In this document: positions 9,274 to 17,273 of the stretch, in pieces
Layout of the letters: each line of letters begins with the position of its first letter
Position numbering within the stretch: the stretch's first letter is position 1
Source: Thermoflexus sp.
Lineage (GTDB): Bacteria; Chloroflexota; Anaerolineae; Thermoflexales; Thermoflexaceae
Direction of reading: 5' to 3'
Length of the DNA: 64,000 nt
Assembly (NCBI RefSeq): GCF_034432235.1
Contig: NZ_DAOUCJ010000075.1
Coordinates: forward strand, 1-64,000
Program-made: the position numbers and the translations under genes
The notes under the pieces: generated by a model
The model's input: only the letters and a program-made list of their open reading frames with translations
Database searches by the model: none
What the model was told of the DNA's origin: nothing

Positions 9274-9464
9274 CACACCCTCCTCATCCCATAGGATTCA
9301 GCGCGAAAGCGTCTCCTGGACGCCCTGGATCGGCACCTCCTTACTCCAGATCGGTGAGGCGCGCCTCCGGGTGGGTGGCCAGATCATGCGCCGGCGGCAG
9401 ATCAACTGTCCGCATCCTCACGAGCCATCGTCGGTTCTCGGGGTATCGGCATGAGGGCCCCCCT

Positions 9465-11045
9465 TCATAGAGGGAGGATCAACTCGAAGCGGCTGCCCCG
9501 GCCGGGCTGGCTGTGGGCGTCCACCCGCCCGCCGTGGGCCTCCGCGATCCAGCGCACGATGGCCAGACCCAGCCCGCTTCCCTCCGCTGTGGCGTTCCGC
9601 CCGCGATAGAAGCGCTCGAAGATGTGGGGCAGATCCTCCGGATCGATCCCCGGGCCGGTGTCCTCCACCCAGATCCGAACCCGGTTCTCCTCCCGGCGTG
9701 CTCCGACAACGATCCGCCCGCCGGCCGGGGTGAACTTCACCGCGTTGTCCAGCAGATTCGAAAGGGCCATCTCCATCCGCCAGCGATCGCATGAGATCTC
9801 CCCCAGCCCCTCGGGCAACGTGAGCTCCACGGTCAATCCCTTGCGCGCGGCGGCCTCCCGGAACATGGAGACCGCGGCGCGGAGGATATCCGCCAGGGGG
9901 TGCTCCGCCCGCTCCAGCTGGATCAGCCCCCCTTCCAGGCGGGAGAGATCCAGCAGGTTCTGGGTGATCCACGCGAGTCGATCCACCTGGGCCTGGCTCT
10001 CGGCGAGGAAGGCGACCCGGGCCTCCGGGTCCTCCGCCACCGGCCCCTGCAGCAATTCCAGGAAGGTTCGAAGAGCCGTCAGGGGCGTGCGGAGCTGATG
10101 GGAGGCATCGGCGATGAAGCGGCGCAGGGCATCCCGCTCCCGGGCCAGGGCGTCGAAGCTCGCCTGCAGGCGCTCCGCCATCCGGTTGAGCTCAGCGGCG
10201 AGATGGCGCAGCTCCACCGGGCCCGCCTCCGGCGCGCGGATGTGAAGGTTTCCCTCTCCCATCTGCACCGCCGCGCGGGCCAGCTGGCGGATCGGGCGGC
10301 TCAGGGCCTCGCTCACCCCCAGGCCCAGCAGCCCGGCGAGAAGCGCCGCGCCCAGCCCGGCGAGGATGAAGGCGCGGGTCGTCGCAGCGATCACCTCCAG
10401 GCTGGGCTCCACCCCCGCCTGCAATTCCACATAACCGATGGGCGCCTGCGGATCCCCGATGGGAGCCCGCGCGATGAGGGGGAGGACAAACGCCGTCCCC
10501 TCGGCCTCAGCCCCCGGTGATCCGGGGAAGCTCTCAAAATGGAACCGGCTTCCCCACGGGCTGCGGAACTGGCGGATGCGCATCCAGCGCAGGCCCCGAG
10601 GCCCCCATCCCGGCTCCGAGGGGATCTCCGGACCCGGGAGATACAGAGAGGCCCAGGGTGGAGACTCAGTAGCACCGGTGCTGGGAGCGGTTGGAGGAGC
10701 CGGCGCAACCCACAGCGCCCTGCCGCCTTCCACCAGCGGGCCGGAGTCCGCCAGCACCCGGCCCTGGGCGTCCAGGATCCGCACCCGGGCGTTCCCCAGG
10801 AAGGCGGTGGCATAGGCCAGGCGGGCCAACCCTTCGGGCCACGGCGCCGGCTCCATGAACGCCCGGGCCTGCCGGGCCACCGCCTCCGCATTCGCCTGCA
10901 GCACGGCCTCTTCCTGCCGGATCCCATAGGCGCGCAGCAGGCTCACCGTCAGCACCCCGGTGATCCCAACGGCCACCACGCTCAGGAGCAGGTAGCTTCC
11001 GATCAGCCACCCGCGGATGGAACGGATCCGCCAGAACGTCCGCAT
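9465..11045 (-). CDS. sensor histidine kinase (HAMP, HisKA, HATPase)
   Basis: 526 aa from the ATG at 11045, with GAGGAGG upstream. TM1 lies at about 13-35, then an extracytoplasmic sensor of about 185 residues, TM2 at about 222-246 and a HAMP segment ('SRPIRQLARAAVQMGEGN'). The H-box is 'DASHQLRTPLTALRTFLE', the N-box 'DNAVKFTPAGG', the G1 box 'VEDTGPGID', then an F-box 'IFERFYRG' and G2 'GSGLGLAIV'. All kinase motifs are intact. It lies 35 bp behind the PDZ protein and upstream of the MacB-like exporter. No regulator is adjacent; the PhoB-type regulator 2.3 kb upstream in the same orientation is the likely partner. Confidence 0.94.
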   Translation of the reverse strand: MRTFWRIRSIRGWLIGSYLLLSVVAVGITGVLTVSLLRAYGIRQEEAVLQANAEAVARQARAFMEPAPWPEGLARLAYATAFLGNARVRILDAQGRVLADSGPLVEGGRALWVAPAPPTAPSTGATESPPWASLYLPGPEIPSEPGWGPRGLRWMRIRQFRSPWGSRFHFESFPGSPGAEAEGTAFVLPLIARAPIGDPQAPIGYVELQAGVEPSLEVIAATTRAFILAGLGAALLAGLLGLGVSEALSRPIRQLARAAVQMGEGNLHIRAPEAGPVELRHLAAELNRMAERLQASFDALARERDALRRFIADASHQLRTPLTALRTFLELLQGPVAEDPEARVAFLAESQAQVDRLAWITQNLLDLSRLEGGLIQLERAEHPLADILRAAVSMFREAAARKGLTVELTLPEGLGEISCDRWRMEMALSNLLDNAVKFTPAGGRIVVGARREENRVRIWVEDTGPGIDPEDLPHIFERFYRGRNATAEGSGLGLAIVRWIAEAHGGRVDAHSQPGRGSRFELILPL

Positions 11046-11056
11046 GGTGCCTCCTC

Positions 11057-11084
11057 GTAGGGCAACGGCTTGCCGTTGCCCTAC
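11057..11084. repeat. 28-bp perfect palindrome (copy 1)
   Basis: A 13-bp arm GTAGGGCAACGGC, centre TT, then the exact complementary arm to 11084. It fills the gap between the PDZ gene and the kinase gene. Its TAG on the minus strand is the PDZ stop codon, and the kinase ribosome binding site begins directly after it. A closely related 28-bp palindrome lies at 57994-58021. Confidence 0.8.
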
Positions 11085-11896
11085 TCACCGGAAGGTGTGG
11101 GGGTGGGCCGGCGGAGGGGGCCGAAGCCCCACGGGCGATATCGGACCCCCAGATAAGCATGACCGGGCTGCTGCGGGTGCTCGCCCAGGGTCACCTCCAC
11201 CCCCCGCTCGCCCTCCCCCGGCCGCCAGACCGTCACCGTCACGCGATCCCCGGGGCGGTGGGCAACGATGCGGACGGCCAGATCCCCATCCGGGCCCAGG
11301 GCCTGCCCATCCACAGCGGTAATCCAGTCTCCAGGACGGAGACCCGCCCGCTCGGCCGGGCTGTTCGGCTCCACGGAAAGGATCAGGGCCGCCGGCGCAG
11401 GGGGCCCGAAACGCCCCCACGGCCCACCCCAACCCCAGAACCCCCTTCCATTCCATGGGAAGGGGAAGCGCTCACCGGACTCCGGGGCGATCACCACCCC
11501 CAGATAGGCCTGCCCATTCCGATCCCCCAGGATCACCATCCGCGAGCGTCGCTCATCCCCGTGCTGCACCGTCACCGTCACCGCATCCCCAGGCCGATGG
11601 CGGCCCAGGATGGCTCGCAAATCCATAAGGGAACGGACCAGCTCGCCGTCCACCTCCAGCAGGAGATCCCCCCGGACCAGCCCCGCCCGATCCGCCGGAC
11701 CGCCGGGCTCCACCTCCAGGATGAGGAGGCCGGTCGTCCGGGCGGGGGCCGGGGTCGGAGAGGCAGTGGGAGCCGGAGCGGCCATGACCCGGAAGAGCAC
11801 CCCTCCGCGGGCGAGCAGGAACAGCGTCCCCACAACGACGCCGATCAGCCCCGCGATTCCCAGAACCCCCAGACCGATCCACACCCACCGGCGCAT
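11081..11896 (-). CDS. membrane-anchored protein with two PDZ domains
   Basis: 271 aa from the ATG at 11896, with GAGGAGG upstream. One N-terminal transmembrane helix (about residues 5-28) and a Pro/Thr linker precede PDZ1 ('LILEVEPGGPADRAGLVRGDLLLEVDG' region) and PDZ2 ('SVEPNSPAERAGLRPGDWITAVDG'). A Trp/Gly-rich stretch lies between them, and a short tail reads 'RRPTPTPSGE'. No trypsin-like protease domain is present, so it is not a complete HtrA/DegS; it may bind C-termini of envelope proteins and feed a signal to the kinase. It is first in the same transcription unit as the sensor kinase. Its stop codon lies inside the 28-bp palindrome. Confidence 0.88.
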   Translation of the reverse strand: MRRWVWIGLGVLGIAGLIGVVVGTLFLLARGGVLFRVMAAPAPTASPTPAPARTTGLLILEVEPGGPADRAGLVRGDLLLEVDGELVRSLMDLRAILGRHRPGDAVTVTVQHGDERRSRMVILGDRNGQAYLGVVIAPESGERFPFPWNGRGFWGWGGPWGRFGPPAPAALILSVEPNSPAERAGLRPGDWITAVDGQALGPDGDLAVRIVAHRPGDRVTVTVWRPGEGERGVEVTLGEHPQQPGHAYLGVRYRPWGFGPLRRPTPTPSGE

Positions 11897-11970
11897 CGGT
11901 TCCCCTCCTCTTCAGAAGGCCTGTCCGTGAGGAACATGCTATGCCCGGAGCATTGTGCCCCGGTTGTCCT

Positions 11971-11992
11971 CCTGTTAAGGCTTCTTAACAGG
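11971..11992 (-). promoter_or_regulatory. inverted repeat, candidate response-regulator site upstream of the PDZ-kinase operon
   Basis: A perfect 9-bp inverted repeat CCTGTTAAG / CTTAACAGG with a 4-nt loop, about 75-95 bp upstream of the PDZ start. It can also be read as two TTAA(G/C) half-sites 10 bp apart on the minus strand, the spacing used by OmpR-family regulators. The function is inferred from sequence and position only. Confidence 0.35.
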
Positions 11993-12169
11993 GCGGCTAA
12001 GGTGTCGATGGGGCCTCGCTCACTCGAACCTCTGTTCCAGGCGCTTGATCGGAACGCCAGCGGGTGCTATCGTTTCGGTAACTGGGAAGTCATTTCAAAA
12101 TTCTGTCCAGGCAGATGAGAAAGCACCGGGTGCTGGAATGAGGGAAACAGGAGCTCGTCAGGGGTTGAG

Positions 12170-12417
12170 ATGCTCATCGCCTACCTGGAACGGACCCGGC
12201 CGGAGAGGAACGAGCGCCGCTTCTACGCCGTGTACTTCGCGAACACCCTCCTCGGCCCGGCCGTTGTCCGCGTGCACGGCCGCAAGGGAGCCTGGCGCGC
12301 GTGCTCCCGCCCGTGCGCTTTCCCGACCCGGAGGCCGCGCGGCCGTACATCGAACGCTTTATCCGGAGGCGGCTGCGGCGGGGGTACAGGACGTGTCGGT
12401 TGCGGGCCGACCAGTGA
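12170..12417 (+). pseudogene. WGR-domain protein, frameshifted
   Basis: The ATG at 12170 opens a frame that reads 'RRFYAVYFANTLLGPAVVR' and 'VHGRKGAWR'. At 12296-12301 (CGCGCG) the frame must shift to continue with 'RVLPPVRFPDPEAARPYIER', 'FIRRRLRRGY' and a stop at 12417. Joined, this is about 80 aa with the WGR layout: strand, V..HGR.G.W, then a helix that pairs 'F.DPEAA...' with '...L.RGY'. One extra CG dinucleotide explains the break. WGR domains occur in PARP-like and MolR-like proteins and bind nucleic acid. Upstream there is only a weak GGGG ribosome binding site. It appears to be a remnant. Confidence 0.6.
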
Positions 12418-12529
12418 ATTCAGGACCATACTCGTTTTGACCCTCCCGTGGCTCGAGGAGACGGTTCACCCACCGGCAGGCGTCGCGGGCCGGTCAGGAG
12501 CGGGGGAAGCGCAACGTTCCTGGGCCAGG

Positions 12530-12935
12530 TCAGCCTTGAGCGAAAGCTTCCAGGGACACCGCCTCCCGAGGGAAATCGCGCAGGATCTGCTGATCTCTCG
12601 TTACCAGAGGCACTCCCAGCTCTTGCGCCAGGGCCACAAACTCGCAGTCATATGCCGAACATGTGCTCTTTTCCACCAGCTCCAGAACGTGAAGGGAGTT
12701 CACCATGTACTCCCGCCCCGCCATCAGGCGCATGGCTTCATCCATGATACTCACAGCATCTTCCAGGGATAACCACCCCTTCCTCATGTAGAGGGCGAGG
12801 ATATTCCACAACTCGCTCCGCCACAGCAAGGGCACCGCCCACTCCGGATCCTTCAACAGAGCCCGTTCCGCCAGAGCAGAGTACTCGCTGGTTTAGGTAC
12901 AAATACCCGATGATATTGATGTCCACAACAATCAT
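12530..12935 (-). pseudogene. PIN-domain toxin (VapC/FitB-like), frameshifted
   Basis: The ATG at 12933-12935 overlaps the antitoxin stop (ATGA). The first frame reads 'MIVVDINIIGYLYLNQ', with the conserved first Asp, then loses homology. The domain resumes in another frame as 'EYSALAERALLKDPEW', 'LLWRSELWN', 'YDCEFVALAQELGVPLVTRD' and ends at 12530. Dropping one base near 12887 rejoins the halves to about 134 aa with all four acidic PIN residues (D5, E in RSELWN, D in YDCEF, D in TRDQ). VapC toxins are RNases. The frameshift should abolish the toxin, leaving its antitoxin alone. Confidence 0.8.
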
Positions 12936-13174
12936 GGCCGCCCTGTCCGCTTGGCCGCGTTCAAAGTTGCCTCGTCAAGGGGATGCATGCGCGTCTTCTC
13001 CCGCAACTGCCGGGCCCGGACCAGGAAGATCTCCGGATCCACCCGATAAGCGCCCACCGCCTGTTCCAAACAGAAGATAATTTCGCTGTTCAGACTGCGG
13101 CGATGCATTTCGGCCCGACGCTTCAACCGCCGGTACAAGTCTTCTGGCATGTTCTTGATGGTCAATGTGGGCAT
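12932..13174 (-). CDS. VapB/FitA-like ribbon-helix-helix antitoxin
   Basis: 80 aa from the ATG at 13174, with AGAGGTG upstream. The N-terminus 'MPTLTIKNMPEDLYRRLKRRA' followed by 'HRRSLNSEIIFCLEQAV' is the Arc/FitA-type ribbon-helix-helix DNA-binding domain. The C-terminal tail (about residues 48-80) would neutralise the toxin. It overlaps the toxin gene by 4 nt. Such antitoxins normally bind their own promoter as part of the toxin-antitoxin complex. The gene itself is intact although the toxin is broken. Confidence 0.85.
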   Translation of the reverse strand: MPTLTIKNMPEDLYRRLKRRAEMHRRSLNSEIIFCLEQAVGAYRVDPEIFLVRARQLREKTRMHPLDEATLNAAKRTGRP

Positions 13175-13362
13175 GGAAACACCTCTGTAGGATACCGCTT
13201 TGTAACCATTTTGGTCTTCCCACGGGAGAGCATCCCCTGGCCTTGTCCCCTCCCCTTTTGCCTTTATTCCACCCCATGCTATACTTCCCTGGCATTTAAT
13301 ACCTGACGCATCACGCCGCTGGACCGGCGCTTCCTGGTGGGCGACTGGATGCTCGCCTTCCT

Positions 13363-14061
13363 CTACGGCTGGAACTTATAGCCCACGCCGCGTATGGTGA
13401 CGATCCAGCGAGGGGCGGAGGGGTTTTCCTCCAGCTTCTCCCGCAGGTGGCGGATGTGGACGTCCACCGTGCGATCATCCAGGACCTCACGGTCGTAGCC
13501 CCAGACGGCCTCGAGAAGCTCCTCGCGGGAGAAAGGGCGGTTCGGATGGGTCACCAGGAACCGGAGCAATCGGAACTCCGTGGGGGTCAGGGGGACCAGC
13601 TGGCCGGCCCGGGTCACCTGGAGCCGCCCCAGGTCCACCTCGATGTCCCCGAAGCGGATCCGTTCCCCGGGAGCGACCATGGCCAGCTCGCCGTAGGCGC
13701 GGCGGAGCAGCGCCCGCACCCGGGCGATCAGCTCCCGCAGCCGATAGGGTTTGACCACATAGTCGTCAGCCCCCACTTCCAAGCCCACGACGCGATCCAC
13801 TTCCTCGTCCAGGGCGGTGAGCATCAGGATCGGCTGGCGGAGGCCCTCGCCGCGCATCCGGCGGCAAACCTCAAAGCCATTGAGGTCCGGCAGCCGGATG
13901 TCCAGGATGATCAGATGCGGATCCCACTGGCGGGCCGCCTCCAGGGCCTTCTCCCCGGTATCCGCCCAGAGGACCTCGTATCCTTCCTTCTTCAAAGCGT
14001 ATTCCAGGCCCCGGGCGACCGCCGCCTCGTCTTCCACAATCAGGATCCGTTCCCCCGCCAT
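13363..14061 (-). CDS. OmpR/PhoB-family response regulator
   Basis: 232 aa from the ATG at 14061. The receiver has the acidic pair (E10, D11), the phosphoacceptor D54 in 'LIILDIRLPDLNG' and K104 in 'VVKPYR'. The winged-helix domain shows 'LTPTEFRLLRFLVTHPNRPFS', 'VWGYDREVLDDRTVDVHI' and the terminal 'WIVTIRGVGYKF'. It activates or represses promoters when phosphorylated. It runs in the same direction as the PDZ-kinase operon but is separated from it by about 1.5 kb containing remnants of a toxin-antitoxin pair and a WGR gene. The separated kinase is its most plausible partner. Upstream is the metal permease gene, 62 bp away. Confidence 0.93.
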   Translation of the reverse strand: MAGERILIVEDEAAVARGLEYALKKEGYEVLWADTGEKALEAARQWDPHLIILDIRLPDLNGFEVCRRMRGEGLRQPILMLTALDEEVDRVVGLEVGADDYVVKPYRLRELIARVRALLRRAYGELAMVAPGERIRFGDIEVDLGRLQVTRAGQLVPLTPTEFRLLRFLVTHPNRPFSREELLEAVWGYDREVLDDRTVDVHIRHLREKLEENPSAPRWIVTIRGVGYKFQP

Positions 14062-14123
14062 AACGCCCGAGCTCTTCGCTCACGAGAGGTCGGTACAGGA
14101 GGATCAACGGCGCACACCTTCCC

Positions 14124-14972
14124 TCACGCCCGGGACGATCCCCGCACGATCTGCAGGAGCCGGACCACCAGAAAGACCACTGTCGCGGTGAGCACAATGG
14201 CGGCTCCGGAGGCCACGCCGGCGTAGTAAGACGCATACAGTCCGACGACGGCGGAAAAGGACGCCAGGGCGACAGAGAGGGCCATCATCGTCGGCAAGCG
14301 GCGGGCCAGCAGATACGCCGTCGCCGCCGGGGTCACCAGCATCGCCACCATCAGGGCCACCCCCACCGTCTGCAGCGCCACCACGATGGTGACCGCGATC
14401 AGGATGAGCAGCAGGTCCTCCAGCAGGCGGGTAGGAAGCCGCAGGGTGATCGCCAGGGTGGGGTCGAAAGAGATCACCAGGAACTCTTTGTAAAAGAAAA
14501 TGATGAAAGCGAACACGAAAGCGGCGAAGATCCCGAGGCGGATCAAATCGCTCTCCCCCACGCCCAGCACATCCCCAAAGAGCAGATGGGTGAGGTCGAC
14601 GGCGTAGCTTCGGGAGGTGGAGATGAGGAGGACCCCCAGGGCCATGGCCCCGGCGAACAACACCCCGATGGCCGTATCCTCCTTCAACTGGCCTCCCCGG
14701 CTGAGGCTCCCGATCCCCAGCGCCGCGAGGATCGCCGTGCCCAGGCCCCACCAGAACAGGGAATCCCGGGAGCCGCCTCCCAGCAGGTAACCCAGGGCGA
14801 GGCCGGGAAGGATCGAGTGGGCCAGGGCGTCACCGAAGAACGCCATCCCCCGCAACACCACATACGTCCCCACCAGCGCGCAAAGCCCGCCGGTCACCAC
14901 CGCGGCGATCAACCCCCGCACCATAAAGGCATACTGCAGAGGATCCAGCAGGACGCGCAGCACCTCCCCCAC
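14124..14972 (-). CDS. Zn/Mn ABC transporter permease (ZnuB/MntB family)
   Basis: 282 aa from a GTG at 14972, with GGGAGG upstream. The upstream ATPase stop lies only 3 bp away. It is polytopic, with about eight hydrophobic helices, and has family features such as 'LVGTYVVLRGMAFFGDALAHSILPG' and the TroCD-type 'DLTHLLFGDVLGV'. This is the membrane subunit of an ABC-3 metal importer. Three genes in order (binding protein, ATPase, permease) follow a Fur-family regulator, which points to zinc or manganese uptake. The metal cannot be decided from sequence. Confidence 0.92.
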   Translation of the reverse strand: MGEVLRVLLDPLQYAFMVRGLIAAVVTGGLCALVGTYVVLRGMAFFGDALAHSILPGLALGYLLGGGSRDSLFWWGLGTAILAALGIGSLSRGGQLKEDTAIGVLFAGAMALGVLLISTSRSYAVDLTHLLFGDVLGVGESDLIRLGIFAAFVFAFIIFFYKEFLVISFDPTLAITLRLPTRLLEDLLLILIAVTIVVALQTVGVALMVAMLVTPAATAYLLARRLPTMMALSVALASFSAVVGLYASYYAGVASGAAIVLTATVVFLVVRLLQIVRGSSRA

Positions 14973-14975
14973 CGC

Positions 14976-15809
14976 TTATCCTCCCTCGCAGCAGGTATCC
15001 CCGATAGCGACCAGCTCTCCTTCCACGGGGATCAGGCGCAGGTGCCCCCCATAAGCCGCCCGCAGGGCCTCTGGGGTGAAGACCATATCGGGAGGCCCGA
15101 AGGCGATGAGGCGCCGGTTCAGCAACAACACGCGATCGAAAGAAGATGACGCCTGCTCCAGATCGTGGGTGGTGAGGAGGATAGTGACCCCCTGCCGGCG
15201 GAGGTGCTCCAGGATCTCCAGGATGCCTTCCTGGGCCGGCAGATCCAGGCCGGTGAACGGCTCATCCATCAACAGCAGTTCCGCCTCCTGAGCCAGGGCC
15301 CGGGCGATGAACATGCGCTGCTGCTGCCCGCCGGAGAGCGCCCGTATGGGGCGATCGGCCAGATCCGCGATACCCACCTGCTCCAGGGCGCGGCGAACGA
15401 TCGCCCAGTCCCGGGGTCCGGGATGGCGCAACAAGCCCATCCTCCCGATCCGACCCATCATCACCACATCGGCAACCGTCAGGGGAAAATTCCAGTCGAC
15501 CTGGTTCCGCTGGGGGATGTAGGCGATACAGAGATGCCCGCCGGGGCCACGGCCGTAGATCCGCACCGAGCCCGTCGTCGGTGTCAGCACCCCCGCGATG
15601 ATCTTCAGAAGCGTGCTCTTGCCCGCTCCATTGGGGCCCACGATCGCGATCCGCTCCCCCGCCTCCACGGTGAACGAAACATCCTCCAGGGCCACCACGC
15701 GATCATAGCGCATGGACACATGGGAGACTTCCACAATCGGTTCTCCCGGGGGATGATCGATATCTCGCTCCCGCAAGGTGGCCTTCCGCCACAGATTCAC
15801 CAGCCCCAT
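14976..15809 (-). CDS. Zn/Mn ABC transporter ATP-binding protein
   Basis: 277 aa from the ATG at 15809, with GGGAGG upstream. Walker A is 'GPNGAGKST', the signature 'LSGGQQQRMFIARALAQ', Walker B 'LLLMDEPFTGLD', and the switch 'LLTTHD'. The stretch 'IAYIPQRNQVDWNFPLTVAD' is characteristic of the MntA/ZnuC-type metal importers. A C-terminal extension of about 25 residues ends 'AIGDTCCEGG', and this Cys pair is not standard. It is the ATPase of the importer formed with its neighbours. Confidence 0.93.
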   Translation of the reverse strand: MGLVNLWRKATLRERDIDHPPGEPIVEVSHVSMRYDRVVALEDVSFTVEAGERIAIVGPNGAGKSTLLKIIAGVLTPTTGSVRIYGRGPGGHLCIAYIPQRNQVDWNFPLTVADVVMMGRIGRMGLLRHPGPRDWAIVRRALEQVGIADLADRPIRALSGGQQQRMFIARALAQEAELLLMDEPFTGLDLPAQEGILEILEHLRRQGVTILLTTHDLEQASSSFDRVLLLNRRLIAFGPPDMVFTPEALRAAYGGHLRLIPVEGELVAIGDTCCEGG

Positions 15810-15843
15810 CGCCCCCTCCCTTTGGACCGGAATGCTGGCCGGT

Positions 15844-16809
15844 TCAGCGCAGCGCCTCCACGATCCGCCGCACGTTATAGCGCATCATCTGGATGTAGGA
15901 ATCCGCCTCTCCCCCCGGCGGGCTGAGGGAATCCACATACAGCTGCACCAGCCGCGCTCCCGTATCCTGAGCGATGCGCCGGGCCAGGGCTGGATCCACC
16001 GTGCTGCTCACGAAAATCGCCGGGACGCCCAGAGCACGGATGGTTTCCTCCAGGGCAGCGATCTCCCGGGCCGACGGCTGGGCGACCGTGCTCACGCCGG
16101 GGAGAATGACCCCCACCTGCTCAAATCCATACCGGTGGGCGAAATAGCCAAAGACCTGATGATCGGTGACCAGCTTCCGACGCTCCGGAGGGATCTGCGA
16201 TACCTGCTCCCGGATCCAGGCATCCAGCTCCCGGAGCTGCGCCCGATAGGCCTCAGCGTTGCGCCGATACCGATCCGCCCGCGCCGGATCGGCCCGGCTC
16301 AGCGCGGCCTCGATGGTGTGGGTCCAGGTGATCACATTGTTCGGATCCAGCCAGACGTGGGGATCCCACTCCCCGTGGGCGTGAAGCTCGGTCCCCCCCG
16401 CGGATTGTCCCTCGGAATGGGCTTCCACCTCGAATGGACGCAGGGGGATCCCCTCGGTTAGCTCCACGCGCAGGGCTTTCCCCCCCGCGCTCCGCAACAG
16501 CGGCTCCAGGAAGACCTCCAGGCCCGCCCCGACGGCGAACACCACGTCCGCGTCGGCCACCCGGGCGATATCCTGAGGGCTGGGCTCGAAGGCGTGGGGG
16601 TCGGCTCCCAGGGGCAGAAGGACCGTCACCTGCACATGCTCGCCGCCGATCCGGCGCACCACGTCGCCCACGATAGGGGTCGTAGCGGCGACCGTCAGAG
16701 GGCGAGGCGTGGGGATCGGAGCGGCCGCCGGCGCTCCGCACGCCGTCAGGAGGATCGTCAGCGCCACGGCGATCCGCCCGATGTGAGGAAGGCGTGGAAA
16801 CCCAGGCAT
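15844..16809 (-). CDS. Zn/Mn ABC transporter substrate-binding lipoprotein (ZnuA-like)
   Basis: 321 aa from the ATG at 16809, with AGGAGG upstream. The lipobox is 'TILLTACGAP'. Metal ligands are visible: His in 'GADPHAFEPSP', His in 'EWDPHVWLDP' and the His cluster of 'TDHQVFGYFAHRYGF'. The C-terminal acidic ligand region is 'LYVDSLS'. A short His/Glu-rich loop ('EAHSEGQSAGGTELHAHGEWD') precedes the second His; zinc-specific ZnuA proteins often have such a loop, which slightly favours zinc. It is the first of three importer genes and starts 15 bp after the Fur-family gene. Confidence 0.93.
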   Translation of the reverse strand: MPGFPRLPHIGRIAVALTILLTACGAPAAAPIPTPRPLTVAATTPIVGDVVRRIGGEHVQVTVLLPLGADPHAFEPSPQDIARVADADVVFAVGAGLEVFLEPLLRSAGGKALRVELTEGIPLRPFEVEAHSEGQSAGGTELHAHGEWDPHVWLDPNNVITWTHTIEAALSRADPARADRYRRNAEAYRAQLRELDAWIREQVSQIPPERRKLVTDHQVFGYFAHRYGFEQVGVILPGVSTVAQPSAREIAALEETIRALGVPAIFVSSTVDPALARRIAQDTGARLVQLYVDSLSPPGGEADSYIQMMRYNVRRIVEALR

Positions 16810-16824
16810 AGGTTCCTCCTCTCT

Positions 16825-17238
16825 CTACTTCCGACATGGCGCGCAAAGACCGATCAGCTGGAGCAGATGATCCTCCACGCGAAACCCCGTCCGCTGCTCG
16901 ACCTGGGCGATCAGGCCGCTCAGGTCCTCCGCGCCGGGAAACTCCACGGCGCGCCCGCAGCGGCGGCAGATCAGGACGTGGTGGTGGCCCGGCGAGGCCA
17001 GGATATAACCGTCGCAGCGCGCCTCCTGATGAACCCGGCGAACCAGCCCGGCCTGCTCCAGCACCTCCAGCGCCCGGTAGACGCTCACCAGCCCCAGCGA
17101 GGGATGCATCCGCCGCCCCCGGGCGTGGATCTCCTGAGGGGACAGCGGACGCCTGGCCTGTTGCAGGACCCGCAGCACCACCCGACGGGGCATTGTGACG
17201 CGCCACCCGGCCCGATTCAACCGCTCCTCCCAGCTCAC
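16825..17238 (-). CDS. Fur-family metalloregulator (Zur-like)
   Basis: 137 aa from a GTG at 17238. The winged helix ('TMPRRVVLRVLQQARRPLSPQEIH', 'LGLVSVYRALEVLEQAGLVRRV') is followed by the His-rich metal site 'GHHHVLICRRCGRAVEF' and a terminal 'CAPC', which completes the CxxC...CxxC structural zinc site. It is co-directional with and 15 bp upstream of the metal importer genes, so zinc- or manganese-dependent repression of that operon is the natural reading. A 23-bp palindrome just upstream is a probable autoregulatory operator. Confidence 0.93.
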   Translation of the reverse strand: MSWEERLNRAGWRVTMPRRVVLRVLQQARRPLSPQEIHARGRRMHPSLGLVSVYRALEVLEQAGLVRRVHQEARCDGYILASPGHHHVLICRRCGRAVEFPGAEDLSGLIAQVEQRTGFRVEDHLLQLIGLCAPCRK

Positions 17239-17250
17239 GCCGCCCCTCGC

Positions 17251-17273
17251 TTACTGAAAAAATTTTTCAATAA
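17251..17273 (-). promoter_or_regulatory. 23-bp Fur/Zur-box-like palindrome
   Basis: An A/T-rich inverted repeat in an otherwise GC-rich region: half-sites TTACTGAAAAA and TTTTTCAATAA around one central base, with only one mismatched pair. It starts 13 bp upstream of the GTG of the Fur-family gene. It has the size and symmetry of Fur-superfamily operators. Confidence 0.7.

Noticed and set aside
13305..13381. Short plus-strand frame reading like a protein C-terminus beside the response regulator
   Set aside because: It begins right after a stop and its end is antisense to the regulator's last codons, so the resemblance is probably fortuitous.
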